A DNA stretch of 64,000 nucleotides from Pseudoscleropodium purum (lineage: Eukaryota; Streptophyta; Bryopsida; Hypnales; Brachytheciaceae). Position 1 is the first letter of the stretch, and each line of letters starts with the position of its first letter. Below the pieces are notes generated by a model that worked only from the letters and a program-made list of their open reading frames with translations, was not told where the DNA came from and searched no databases. Positions 37,516 to 50,143 of the stretch are shown one piece after another. The position numbers were made by a program, and so were the translations under genes. Location of the stretch: NCBI GenBank assembly GCA_963969395.1, contig OZ017800.1, positions 13,238,479 to 13,302,478 of the forward strand, read 5' to 3'.

Positions 37516-40500
37516 TTTTGAGCTTCTTGGAATTTACTCTATGTTGAACAAAATGCCAACATTGTGATAAGTTGTATCAATTTTTTTTTAATTGTAACCG
37601 TACAAATTCAAATTAGACATGCTATAGATCTCATAGGAAAAGAAAATATAACAATATCACTTATGGAGTGAAAGAGTATAATATTTGACCATGAGGGTGC
37701 TAAACCTACAAAAATAATGTGAAGTCTTTCAATCCTCTTTTCACAAGTCAAATCTAAAAAGTTGGTGACCAAAAAAAGATGAGGTTAAAGGGTCTAACAC
37801 GTATACCCCCAATTAATTTATGGCTTCTTAAAATCTACTCTATAATTTTTTTAAATGAATTTTGAATGTGATTTTTTCTCCAAGATCTCATATTTGGGGG
37901 ACTAATTTCCAAGAGCTCTCAACACTATGGGAAGTCAAAATTGCAATGGGTACCCTTGCACAAAGTCTTGAATAGAAAAATCACTATTATTTATTTTCAA
38001 GATTGGATTTTTGATGCTAAAATTAAACTTCAAGAAAAACTTTTCAAAAATATAAATTGCTAAAAATTGCAACTTAACTAGGTTTTATTTAACTTCAAAG
38101 TTTTGCAAACACTAGATTTAAGGTGCCTCAAGCATTTAGAGATTAAAAAGACATTGAAGTTGAAAAGTGGTTGATGGATGTATGACATCGTTGTTCATTG
38201 TAGAAAGAAAGGATATACCTATTGATTCAATAATCTAAGCAATTTTGGTGACTACCTTAATCATAAGGCCACATTCTTTAAGGGTTATATCTATAAGGAC
38301 TCTACATACTTAGAAGGTTTGATGGATGACTTCACTTTTTAATAACCATAGAAACAAAGAATGCACCTCTTGGTACAATGATTGAAATATTTTGGTGAAT
38401 ACCTTAATTATGGGGATTGCATCTTCTAGGGCTAATCCTTGAACTTCAAAAGAACCAAATCTTTAATTTTTGATGATATAACGAACCTTTTGGAGGATTT
38501 AGGATTCATTTTGTTTTTCATCAAATTATATTTGGGGCAACTTCACCTAGTCTTATGTGATGACGTGGGAAAAAGTTGTTGCGGGGTTGTTCCCTTTTTT
38601 TTAGAATAAAATTATAAATACATGCTAGAGAAAAATAATGCATTTAGAGTTCAAAATGAGGAGATTTCAACCATTAATATTGAAGATATTTGCATTTGCT
38701 TTTCACCATCATCCCTACTATTGTAAACCACATTTGAGGGACATTGAATTATGTCCTACACTATCTCCTGAAAAGATGCATCCTAGCTTTTTTCCCTTCC
38801 CTCTTCTTGCTAAAATACTTTAGTCGTTGGATCTCCCTTTAATAAAAATCAACCTCCTTCTCCGATGCCAATCATCTTAAAAAACATTTACTATTCATCG
38901 GAAACAATTTTGGCCATCTAATGCTCTAATACAAGATACATAGATATATACATAATATAGATAGGGCATACAAATTGGAGATATGGATACATATACAAAC
39001 TTCGGGTACAGATTTGTACATAGAGATAACCTATATTGAATGCCTTTTCCAAAGCTTGGCAAAAATACAAATAAGAAATGCATGATGATTGAATATAAGA
39101 TGATTGGGTGGTGGGTGACTAGGTGGAAGGTCACTAGATTAGAGGGGATAAAACAATTAATTTCATTTAAGAAATTTGATAGTTTGTTTCCACATGAATG
39201 AGTCTCTTGAGTGACTATCCACTCAGAAGACATGCTCTTCAATGTTGAGACTTGGCGGAGGCTACTAAATGATGAAATCTTCACTCCCTAAATTTAGCAA
39301 TCTTAAAAGTTTTCAAGAGTATCATCAATGAGAGGAGAAAATATGAATTGGATTTTGTTGTACTCAATTCATCAAAACAAGTGTTTAGAATGCAAAAGAA
39401 GTTAAAACTACCTACTCCTTTTCTCCTTCCTTCCCCTCTATGGTATGTTTACATCGTTAGTACTACAAATTCTAACTATATAAAGATCACAAAGCATCAT
39501 ATTAGTAAATCAAGACATTATTGGCATATTGGATGAGAGATACCTAGTCAATCTACCTAAATTGAAGAACAACACATTCAATTCTATTGACAACAATCTA
39601 ACAAACATTTCCATTGACTTTGGTTCAATTAAGCCACAAAGTTGTTAGGGTGGTAGAAGTGGTCGTCAAAAAGAAGTACAAAATTTGATAATGATGTTTA
39701 TTAAATTATACACACCAAAGTTTTCGCTTCCCTAAACTAGAATGCAACTACTATAGGAAATTTAATTCCTACATAATGAGATGCTACTACTTGTAGTGCC
39801 TTGTCAATCACTCCATCAATTGGATTTTAAAATTTTGAAATTCTTATTTCCAACCACCCTTTTCCCCTCTTGTAATTTTAAAACCCAATTGTTTAATAAT
39901 CAATATGGGACAATTCATCCCATATCCGTATCCAATACTATATTCAGTATTATATCCATATCCATATTCCGTATTCAATAGTCAATTTGTATCCATATTT
40001 GTATTCAATATTTAATGTGTAGTTAGTATTTAATATGTATTCATATGTGGTACTGTATTTGGTATCCATATTCATTATTTAGTATGTATTTGTATGTGAT
40101 ATTGTATCCATATCTAATATTTCATATTTGGACGACTCAAATTAAATCTCACAAGATCAATGGCATGTGATTTTTTGAGAAATCAATGGCAATTTCGAGG
40201 GTAAGCATTTAAAAAAAAGAAATCAACGGCTTGTAAATTTTTGAGAGGAGGGAGGAATGTGAGGTACTTTTTTACTAACTTTTACTTTTTGTCAAGTACC
40301 AGTAGTATAGGAGTTCATCTGTGGATAAGTCAACGTAGTCTATCGTTAGTGCATCTAATGTCACTTTTAAAGTAGATTTAGGTTATGTGTAAACTAACTT
40401 TATAAATCATACCTGAAAACTTTATTTTTATACTTTTATTCTTTTTTTTTCTTTCTTTATTTCCAGGTTCTTTCAATTTGGTGGACAGTCCATTACCACT

Positions 40501-42040
40501 AATGCAAACATAATGCTCTAAGAGTCCGGTCCTATATAGTATTCTAGAGTGGGCAACACGTCTTTGGCAACACGTCAGGCTAATTAACACGTCTTATACA
40601 TGGATGCAGTCTATGATCTAATCATATATATATAAGATAATACTTTTAAAATATACAAATAATTCTTTAATTAACACCTTTTTATGTGTTGGGCAATAGG
40701 GCCAGTAATTGCTCTTTCTGAGCTTTTCGAATCTATGTGCAAAATGACTATACGTGGCAGTCTCAGTGGGCAATACGTCCAGTATGCAAGGTATGAAATA
40801 TTTAAGACAAAATACCAGATTCTTAGTCTTTGAGCTTTCTCCTTTCTTTTAAGATTGGGCAACAAGTCTCAGGGCAACAGGTCCAAAACCACAGGGTGAG
40901 TCGTCCCGTTACATTTATTTGACAATGAAGACTTTGAAATTCAAACTCCATCTCAATGGGTTGATAAAACTATTACTATTCAAAGAATTCATGTGTGTTT
41001 TTCAGCCAAAAATCCATTTTGTTTTGTAGATCGAATTATTTATGCTGCAATAGTTCGTCGCCACCAGAATGCTTCGACACAATTTTTAATTTTTAAAATG
41101 AACAAATTGCAAATTCAGAAAGGCCAGAATACGCAATTGCAATAATTATCAAAACACACATTCACAGTTTACAAAATCAAACACTCGAACATACAAACAG
41201 AGCGCAACAGAATAAAATGGATTTGCACTAAAGAAAATTTTATTTTATTTTTATAAATTATAAAACACAAGAAAGTACAGACATGTGCTTCTTGAATGCA
41301 TAGTGAGAGAGAGAAAAAAAATTCATTTTTTCTTGTATCTTTTGAAACGTTAGGAAGAAGGCCCACGCCTCTTCCAATCGTTTGTTTTTTTGTTTTTTTG
41401 TTTTTCATCCAATTCCATGCCTCATTCATCCATTTTGCAATTTTTCATCCATATCGAGTCCCATTCATCCCTTCTAGCACCTTTTGAAATCTTTCATCCA
41501 TCTATGCAATTTTTCATCCATTTTGTACTTCATCCATCCAAACTGCCCTATTCACAGTACATAAAGTTAAAAAATTGCTTTTTTTATTACTTTTAGCTAC
41601 TTTCTATTTTTTAGTGTTTTTAGTCTACTTTTAAGCTATTTTTTCTACTTTTTAGACTACTTTCTACATACTTTTTCAATAAAAATTAAAAAATAACCTA
41701 AAAACTAAAAATTTTATTCTACAAGGAACTAATGCAAACCAGGGGGGTACACCTCTTTTCAATGTGTTGTTGCATTGCCATTAGTTGCTAAGTAATTTAC
41801 AAGACAACTATTTGACAATCCTAATAGTGTTGAGTAATATCTAGTAGTTTAGAAGCAATTAGGATACTTCATAATCCAAAAAGTGCAAGCTACCCTTTAG
41901 GCCATTCAAATGTACCTTTGAAGTCATCATCCTTGATACTAGAGGACTAGAGGCAAGATAGAGCATTAGAAGCAAGAAGTGGAAGGCAACTACGGTGGGT
42001 CACAATGAAAGTACCTTGGGACAACACTATTAAGATAAGT
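37516..42040. other. AT-rich TE-like region with low-complexity repeats
   Basis: No gene was recognised. About 39905-40130 is a degenerate array of TATCCATATT/GTATTCAATAT words. About 41405-41540 holds roughly ten copies of TTCATCC or TTCATCCA at irregular 8-25 base spacing. About 41570-41680 is built from TTTTTAG-CTACTTT words. Confidence 0.5.
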
Positions 42041-42238
42041 CAGGGTTGTCATAACGGACAGCATATTACTGTTCACAGACGAGTCGGATGAATTACTGGA
42101 GATGCCAAAAAACATATCATATGCCCAATTTGGGTACTTTTTGCAAAAAATACAGGGCTCCGAAGTTGGCAGCCGGTCAGCCCTAATCGGTCTGATTCGT
42201 CTGTGAACAATAATATGCTGTCTGTTATGACAACCCTG
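42041..42238. mobile_element. hAT-type MITE of 198 bp with 8-bp target duplication
   Basis: Long inverted arms start CAGGGTTGTCATAACGGACA on the left and (reverse complement) CAGGGTTGTCATAACAGACA on the right and stay similar for about 48 bases. The 8-bp duplication AGATAAGT is perfect (42033-42040 and 42239-42246). CAGGG termini with 8-bp duplications are typical of the hAT superfamily. Confidence 0.92.
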
Positions 42239-42246
42239 AGATAAGT

Positions 42247-45200
42247 GCGTTCTAACTATCTATTCCAAAATTGTCTCCATTTCACATAACTAGGATTAAG
42301 CCCATTACAATCATGCATTCAATCTAAAGCCATCCATACCCCTTAAGTTAAATTGTTTGTTTGTTTTGTTTAATATGTTGAGGTCTAACAAACCATGAGT
42401 AGTCTAGAGGTGTTTTGGATATTGTTGGAAAGCTCTTTGTGCAAAGGGGTGGATGGACTTTATTTTGAAGTGTTTGAACCTACAATGAAGTTATTGAATT
42501 TCAAAGTTTGTATTGATAAAAACAAGTTGAATTCAATTATCTTTTATTTTGAAAAATTCACAACTTTCTTATTGCATGTCCAAACACCACAAAAAAAAAG
42601 TTCTTGTGTTCCCTTATGCATAGGAATCTCTATTCATTTCAATTTCATGGCTTTTTGACATGCAATGTGAAAATTATGAATTTAAAAAAAATTTAATATT
42701 AAATTAAATTTCTTTCACTTTGAAAAAACCATAACTTTCACCTTGCATGTCCAAACACCACAAATCAAAGCTTGTGCATTCCTTTATATATAAACCTCTC
42801 ATACTATAATGTAAATGTTATTGAATTTCAAAATTTTCATAAATTAACCCCTAAAGGACCAAACAATGTTTTTTGACAACATAGCATTTTTGGTCAAGCC
42901 ACCACATATACAATTTTGGGTATTTTGTGCTAATTTTTTTTGAGGACTAGGGGACGAGGAATACCTTTTACAAGCAATAATTTTCAAACCTTTTTCATTT
43001 ATTGAACAAAAGTTATTACAAAAAAGTGTTTTTGTTTGTTCAGAGGGCAGCACGGGCACCTTAGTTTACACTGTGACAAAAAATTTGGGATATTGCCCAA
43101 AAGTGGTGGGACAAGACTTCGGACAAGGGTTTAAAGAAGATGGATAATGGGTTCCCATATTGTACTATCAAATTGACAGCTTGGGTTGCTGCCATGTTCC
43201 TTATAGTTTAGGGTGGGTGGTAGAAGGAGGTATGAATGTGGTTCAGAGGACCAAGAAAGTCGTTGGATTTTGTTGAATTGGATTTCTAACTATTTCACTG
43301 AGATTTTGAGACTGTGACAAGTTCACAAGAAAATTGTTTCATTTATTTTGTGATATTTCAATTCTCCATGATAATTAGAGGAATATTTTCCAAAGAACAA
43401 AATGACTCAATTGCTACCTACACATGAGCATGCAAATTGTGAAATTTTGAAATTTTGAACAATGTATGGCATTTAGAAAGTCATACTGGTTTTCTTTATA
43501 GCTGAATTTTGGATTAAGGATCATCAAAGAAGTAATAGACATTAGATCTGCAATATTTTCAAAAGACAAAAACTACTGCAAAAATTTCCTTAGACTCTTT
43601 GTTTTACACTATCTTGGTGCAAATAAGAGTAATGAACCATCGAAAACTTTGATCTAATAACATCATCCCACCCCCAATTTGAGAAAATTCAGAAATATAA
43701 TGCACAAAATTAAATTACCGCAATCCTCTTGCTAGCTGCATTAATCAGCAGACAACAATGCTAATATAGTTGGAAACTTAGACTAAAACATAACACCAAG
43801 TTTAGTATCAACACACACAGGGAGAATGGAAAACTTCACTACAATCATAACTGTTGCAAGTGAGATACCACGGAGAGATCTAGATAGTGCTAGCTTAGGA
43901 GGAGGGACCATCCACATTGCAGTTGTTGGAGACAATCGTCTTGGCTAAGCAAACAACAACAGTTCGATACCTACACACATCAACAACTTCGAGTGTAGCC
44001 TCACCAAAGCACCACATCCAACAATTCGGCAATAGCAGTGAGCATTCTCTGCGGTGGCCAACGAGAGCTTGGCATCCACAACTCAAGACCAAGCAAGGTC
44101 GGCGGAGACATTGAATTCAGGATCAACTAAGCAGGCGGGTTCGGCAAAACAATCTGTCACTAGAGCGCTACAGTAGGGATCTTTTGGATTTGCAGGTTCA
44201 GCATAAGAGTCGAGCACCAATGCACTGCAATTGAGATCAATTCCATGGGCGGTTTTGGCTCAAGAGTCCGGCACTAGCGACATGATAGCTAGACAAGTAG
44301 GACAAGGAAGCAGGAGGCACATTGTCACCAAACCTGCACAAGAAGAAGTTGTATCAGTTGGTAATCACTTGTTCCAAATTCTCATAGACAAGGAAGGAGC
44401 GTTTGTTGTTGCAAGCTGCTAGATTGGTGGTATTACTAAAAATTCAACATTTGCGAGGCTTGCTTCTTCAGAAAGGTAGTTTGAAGTGGCCTTCTATTCT
44501 ACAACCAAATAATTATCACCACCATTTTTTATAGACAAGCGGCACAGTCTTTGGGGTGGTGCCAATGTAGACAATTCCATCCATAGATTCTTTTACTCAT
44601 CAAGGAACAAGTGTGGCCTGATTTTGCAACAACTTCTACTCTCAAACGCATTGATTTGAATTCCACAATTCCAAAAGGAAAGATGGGTAAGCTATACTTT
44701 CAGATTAACTTTGCAAAACATAAACTACACATGCCAAGTTTGATTTATAAAATGAAATAGTTTAGATCTAAGGCAAGATGACTAACCTTCTATGTTTTGG
44801 AACTTTATAGGTCGCTTCAAATGACCTGCCTCCAAGGCGCAGTGGTAGGTTGCAAAGTTTTAGCGAGAAAAATGCATGGGTGCCATTGCAAGCGGGTTCA
44901 ACCTCCACCTCTCATCAACGGAAAGCTCCTCCTTCAACAACAACCCTGCAACAATATCAACAACATTGGCAGCAATGGTTACTCTACCCGAGCAGCTAAA
45001 GGGGGACAAGGAGTTACCTATCGGTGAGCCAGATGGAGACTTCCTAGATAGTCAAGAGTTGCAAGAACTAGATTTAGTACCGCCACAAGATTCGAGTTGT
45101 GAGGGTTACAATGAAGATTTAGAAGAGGAAAAAGAAGACGGAGATTGCTACACTAATGTTGAACCTTGGCAACAAGAACTCATGCACTCGTACGAGTTTT

Positions 45201-46099
45201 CAAAAAAACCATGGTAGGAGAGGAGTGCACGGTGGGAAAAAGACAATGCAACGTCAGGCTCGCATAACAATGAACTTGTAGGGGGGAAGCACTAATGGAA
45301 GAGACCATTTGATGGATCAACAGATTCGAGGTTACATGCGACTAGAAGTTGCATGGGAGGGCGATCCAACTACACCGCATGGCGATTGGATGGTTGCAAT
45401 GGAGCCACGTTTCCCAACCAACAAGGTGGGAAGGGGGGGATTTTGGATTTGTTGGCTTTCGAAACAGACCGTTACTGGGGACGCAATAGGTAGGAATAGA
45501 GGGCGAATTTCATGGAGAGGAACAACAGGGCCTTGCTGTGGATAAAGGCATGAGGTGCACCCATTTTCTTATTTTGTTTGGATAAAAGGTGCTCCCACTT
45601 TCAAAAGAGGTAGTTAAAGTTGTGATTTTATGTAGGTAGGTTTGTTAGTCTCATCTAATTCTAAAATTAGATGTTATCTTTGCATTAGTTAGCTCTATTA
45701 GTATAGTAAAAACTATAGATGAGACCTCTAATTTTGTGTAGTTAGTATTTTTGGTGTGGCCAAATTTTCAAGTCTCTCCTACTTTATATACACAAAATAG
45801 TGAAATTATTTTGGTCTTCGCTTATGTTTTGACTTTTGACAGTGGACAAATATATTTGTTGTTATTATATGTAAGCATCCAAGTTTGAAAATTGTTTTTT
45901 GAGTAGTGTGAACCAAAAATTATGTTAGATATAAACAACTATTAGGTCTCATGTATAGTGCTAAAGTTTTTTTAGGGTGTATTCTTAGCATTGCTTGATT
46001 TATCATGTTTCCATATTGTTCCAATTGTGACACCAAATTTCAAAACCAAAATGGAGAATAATTTTTCATATCATAGCCATAAGATAGTCACGTTTTTGT
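42247..46099. other. Mostly AT-rich, with an unrecognised gene-like stretch at 43880-45545
   Basis: TTAACCCCTAAAGGACCAAA at 42844 is a further solo end of the TTAA-CCCC family. Between 43880 and 45545 the base composition rises and several plus-strand frames look protein-like (for example TKPAQEEVVSVGNHLFQILI, and LPIGEPDGDFLDSQELQELD with an acidic run EDLEEEKEDGD). They share no recognised domain and are interrupted by stops. This may be a decayed gene or an upstream part of the piggyBac element. Confidence 0.4.

Positions 46100-46138
<39 letters not shown>
46100..46138. repeat. Compound (TG)n(TA)n microsatellite
   Basis: About five TG units followed by about fourteen TA units. Confidence 0.95.
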
Positions 46139-46140
<2 letters not shown>

Positions 46141-47204
46141 CAATTTTAAAACATTATCTAAAGTATAAAATTAAGTACATTTTGCATTAGAAAATGTACT
46201 AAAATTGATGATGATGGTTGCAAGCACGAAGTGAATTTGAATATGCACAACTACCAACCCAATTGGATGAATGAAGATTGGAGCGATTTTGATGAGGGAG
46301 GACACGGCAATCTGAGGCTGGTGCGAAGAGACAACATTCCATCCATTGAAATACATGCTAGCCCTCCAAGATTGCACCCGAGAGGGATGGCTCAAAGGAG
46401 GAGGGTACGTAATTTTGCTCCAATGTTGAGTAATTCCTCTAGAAGTGAGAATGCATATGAGAGGAGGGATTCAAGTGACAAATGGGACCCAAACAACCCT
46501 ACCAATGTGAAGTATAGCACTACTAAAAATGCACGACCAAAACAATAGAAATTCAATTGATTTATGTTATTTGAAATAGTAGAATGATCATTTTGTAACT
46601 TTCTGTGAAAATCAACAGAATGGCAAATTCTTTCTGTTGATTTGGATAGTGCAATGACCAAATTAACAAGTTTTTGTTGAATTTGAAATCTTTTAAGAAT
46701 CTTTTTGGAATCTTTTTAGAATATTTGAGAATCTAAGTATAATGATTTAAAAAAAATTAATCATGTAAAATTCAATCTTTTTCCAATTGAGCAGACTTTG
46801 GAGTCCATTCTCGCATAGGAGAATAAAAAATTTCTAAAAACATAAAATTGAGAAAAGTTGTAAATTCAAGATACCTTTCACCTCCAAAAATACGTATGTG
46901 ATTTAGATCCTTTAATCAAAAGTTATAGATAAAAATTAGAGAGGGGTAGTTAGGAACATATATTTTGACATTTTCAAACATCTTCTCTAATTTTTGTCCA
47001 TAAATTTTTATTGGAGACTCAAAATCACAAAACGATTTTTTGAGGTGAAAGTTATCTTGAATTTAAAACTTTTCTTAGTTTCAAGTTTTTTGAAAAAATG
47101 TGTTCTACTATGAGTAAATAACCTTTGAAATCTGCTGAAAATACAAAACACATGAAAAAACAATGAAAAAACTAAATATATAAAATTCTAGTTCTTGTGT
47201 GGTC

Positions 47205-47345
47205 ACCTAAGTGTTTGGGTGGTTTAGTGGTTGAAACCTTGAACCTTCATACATGAGGTTCAAGGTTCGAATCCCCTTGGAGGCACCCACCCGCGTAGCA
47301 GGTGGCCCTATCCATGTGGTAGTTGCTTGGGTAGAAAAAAATTTC
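47205..47345 (+). mobile_element. tRNA-derived SINE
   Basis: It contains a pol III box A (TGGTTTAGTGG, 47220-47230) and a perfect box B (GGTTCGAATCC, 47264-47274) at tRNA-like spacing. A body GGAGGCACCCACCCGCGTAG and a short A/T-rich tail (GTAGAAAAAAATTTCATTTT) follow. A tRNA cloverleaf is not maintained upstream, so it is a SINE head and not a tRNA gene. It lies within the piggyBac relic region. Confidence 0.75.
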
Positions 47346-47661
47346 ATTTTAAACGAGCACCATCCAAAAGTTTTTGTTTTTTAAAATTTAAAATTTTAGA
47401 ATTTAATTTAATTTTTTTATTTGTCCAAAATAACAAAAAAAATCAATAGATTTTAGTTTGATTTTGTCCAAAACAACACCTCTAAAATGACTGAATCATT
47501 CAACAAATTTGAGTTGAAATTTTGTTGTTTTGGTCATGAATTTTCTAGTAGTGTAGGTTTCATGATTCAACTTGGTCATGCTCAAATTTCACCTATTCTC
47601 CTAAATCCAAAGCATTTGGAGGTTCAATGGGACCTACACATTATTTTCATACAATATCGAC

Positions 47662-47965
47662 CATGGTTGTCATAGTGGATGGACATCCCGTTCGCCCGTC
47701 CATTAGAGGTCCCGCCCGTCCGATACAGTCAACACATAGTTGACTTTCTGATAACGGAAAAATAGGCCACGTGGATGCCATGTGGATTAACGAACATGCT
47801 GGGCGCGGACGAGATTGTTAGGGCGCATTCCGAGGTGACGTGTCATTCCGCAAAATTGCACAAGTTACAAAATTAAAGCCGTCCGGACCGTCCGTCCGTC
47901 CGGTCCAGTTTGCCTGTCTGTCCGTCCCGTCCGATGACTCTAACTCGCCCGTTATGACAACCATG
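47662..47965. mobile_element. hAT-type MITE of 304 bp inserted in the piggyBac relic
   Basis: The termini CATGGTTGTCATAGTGGATG and (reverse complement) CATGGTTGTCATAACGGGCG are inverted repeats, and the 8-bp duplication ATATCGAC is perfect (47654-47661 and 47966-47973). The interior is GC-rich with many CCGTCC words (for example GTCCGGACCGTCCGTCCGTC). The termini match the MITE at 42041 (CAGGGTTGTCATAACGG) except for one base near the tip, so the two are related. Confidence 0.92.
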
Positions 47966-49393
47966 ATATCGACTTTTATGGCATTGTTTTCATTCTTTTG
48001 GCTTTATATTCTCTTGCACAAAATAGTAATGGAGACTAATCGTTACGCAACTACACTAGATGAGCATGGCAAAACTAGGGGGGGAGAAGGATGGTTGCCA
48101 TTGGCTACGTGGATTTTAAGGGCCTTTTTATCAATTCTTATGCTTATGGGGTTGAAAAAACAACCAAATACTAGGACATATTGGAATGAACAAGGGTCTT
48201 TCCTTCAGTGGCAGTGGATTTCTTCAATTTTCTCTAGGGGGAGGTTTGAAGCCATGTCAAGATGTTTACACATTACCAACCCAACTAGATACATTAGGAA
48301 GAAAGAAATGCCTAGGTATGATAAAATGGGTCAAGTAAGGTGGTTGGTGCATGACATTAGAGATAGTTTCAAGCGAGAGTGGAGTTTGGATAAATACCTT
48401 ACCATGGATGAAATGATGATATAGTACAAGGATTCATATAGTCCAGTTAGGCAATATATACCAAAGAAGCCACAAAAATGGAGAATCAAGGTTTGATGCT
48501 TAGCGGATTCGTCACTGAAATTTGTTTACAACTTTGAGATCTATTGTGGGACCAATCATTTTGGAATTGAAGAAATACCACATTTGGTTCATGGAGAGGC
48601 TAGTGTGGCACACAATGTAGTCATGAGATAATTAGATGGCCAACATGGGAAGGGACATGTTGTAACCAACAACTATTTCTCAAGCATTGAATTATTTATG
48701 GAATTGGCTGCACTTGAAATATATGCTACTAGTACTATGAGGTCAAATCGGGTGGGCCTCTCCCTATAAAATTGAAGACGATTCAAAATTAGATCCATTC
48801 ACCTCAAGGTATTTTACAATGGGCAATGCATGATTTTCGGGGCATAACATGTGTTTTGTGGAAGGATAAACATCCGATTTTATTAATTTCCACATATGCA
48901 TTGCCTATAGAGTTCCCTTATGTGTCAATACCAATGGTTCCCCATAGGAATGGGGTGGTAAGGGATCCAATCCAAACCTCTTCTATTCATCTAGAGTATA
49001 TGATACATATGAGGGGGGTGGATGTTGTGGACCAATTGAGAGCATTATATTCTAGCCAAATAAGATCTCACAAGTAGTGGCACCAAGTTTTTTATTTCCT
49101 ACTAGACACCATGGTGGTGAACATGTATGTCATCTATTTAGCAACATTGCGTCAACACCGCAAAAGAAGAAAATATTTGATTCACCTTCAATTCAAGCTC
49201 AATTTGTGTGATGCTCACTTACGATTGGCGTGGCCAAGGAAATGACGTGGATGAAGAAGAAGCACCATATCCACACTTGCCAACTTCAAGTCCATTGAGA
49301 CGTGCATGTCTTGTATGTGGGGATCCCAATTGTAGCTACTATTGCCGGACTTGCAACCATGCTTTTTTTTTGCCTAAATTGAGGATATTTTAA

Positions 49394-50143
49394 AGAATTC
49401 CACTATGGGCCCTGAAATCAAAATCAACATCAATGTCCCCTAAGAACATAAGGTGAATTGGAACATAAGAAATTTATAAAATTATATTTGAGTCATCAGG
49501 AATTAGGAAACACAATCTCCATACTCTCAAAATATTTCAAACTCATATCCACCTTACAAATAAGCTAATCCTTTTCCATACCCATATCAGAAATAGTTAA
49601 TGCTGCACTACCAATTTCTCCGTATAATAAACTATGAACGTTTGCAATTTGAAATAAAGCAACATACTCAAGCCAGGTTCTCAGATTACAAATCCTTTAG
49701 AAAGAACATGGCCACCACATGCGGTAATTTCTCCTATTTCTCCTATTTCATATTTTTAGGGTTTAGTTTAAAATGCGTATCAAATGTGAACTTTGATCCA
49801 CGATGTATCTTTCAATGTATATATCACAAGAACTTTCCGGCACAAGATAGAATAGTCAATTCACACTGACATCATATCCAACTAATGAACTGTAACTGCT
49901 AATTGCGACCGATCCCTGATCAGAGAAATCGTCTCAAGATCAGATAAATTTAGTAAATTTTGTGATAGACTACCTTATGATGAACTATGACAATGGGAAA
50001 GTGCTACCGTACTCTAGAGAGGGTGCCCCTGCGTTAGAGGTGAATCATATCCTGGCTCTGACCCACTGCCTAATTGAAGTATGAAAGACCAAGGGAGGCA
50101 ACTGATTTCCCTGTAAACATTCCAATGCTTCTAAGATGCTACC
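49394..50143. other. Intergenic, nothing recognised
   Basis: No conserved frame was seen; the right part is probably the 3' UTR of the RanBP2-finger gene. Confidence 0.4.

Larger units (their letters stand above)
46201..49393 (+). pseudogene. Broken piggyBac transposase (DDE_Tnp_1_7) relic
   Basis: Several plus-strand blocks read as a plant piggyBac-derived transposase. The upstream part is an acidic stretch (NWMNEDWSDFDEGG, near 46255). The core begins after the hAT MITE with HKIVMETNRYATT, then LMLMGLKKQPNTRTYWNEQG, FSRGRFEAMSRCLHITNP and DKYLTMDEMMI followed by an in-frame stop at 48421. Beyond it come YCGTNHFGIEEIPHL, HVVTNNYFSSIELFMELA and STMRSNRVGLS, the family's DNFYTS-type block with the catalytic Asp changed to Asn. 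The C-terminal Cys-rich finger is intact in frame at 49300-49360 (ACLVCGDPNCSYYCRTCN). Stops, frame changes, a SINE and a MITE show the copy is dead. Confidence 0.8.

Noticed and set aside
47220..47290. Possible tRNA gene.
   Set aside because: Boxes A and B are present but a paired acceptor stem and standard cloverleaf are not seen; a SINE body and A-rich tail follow.
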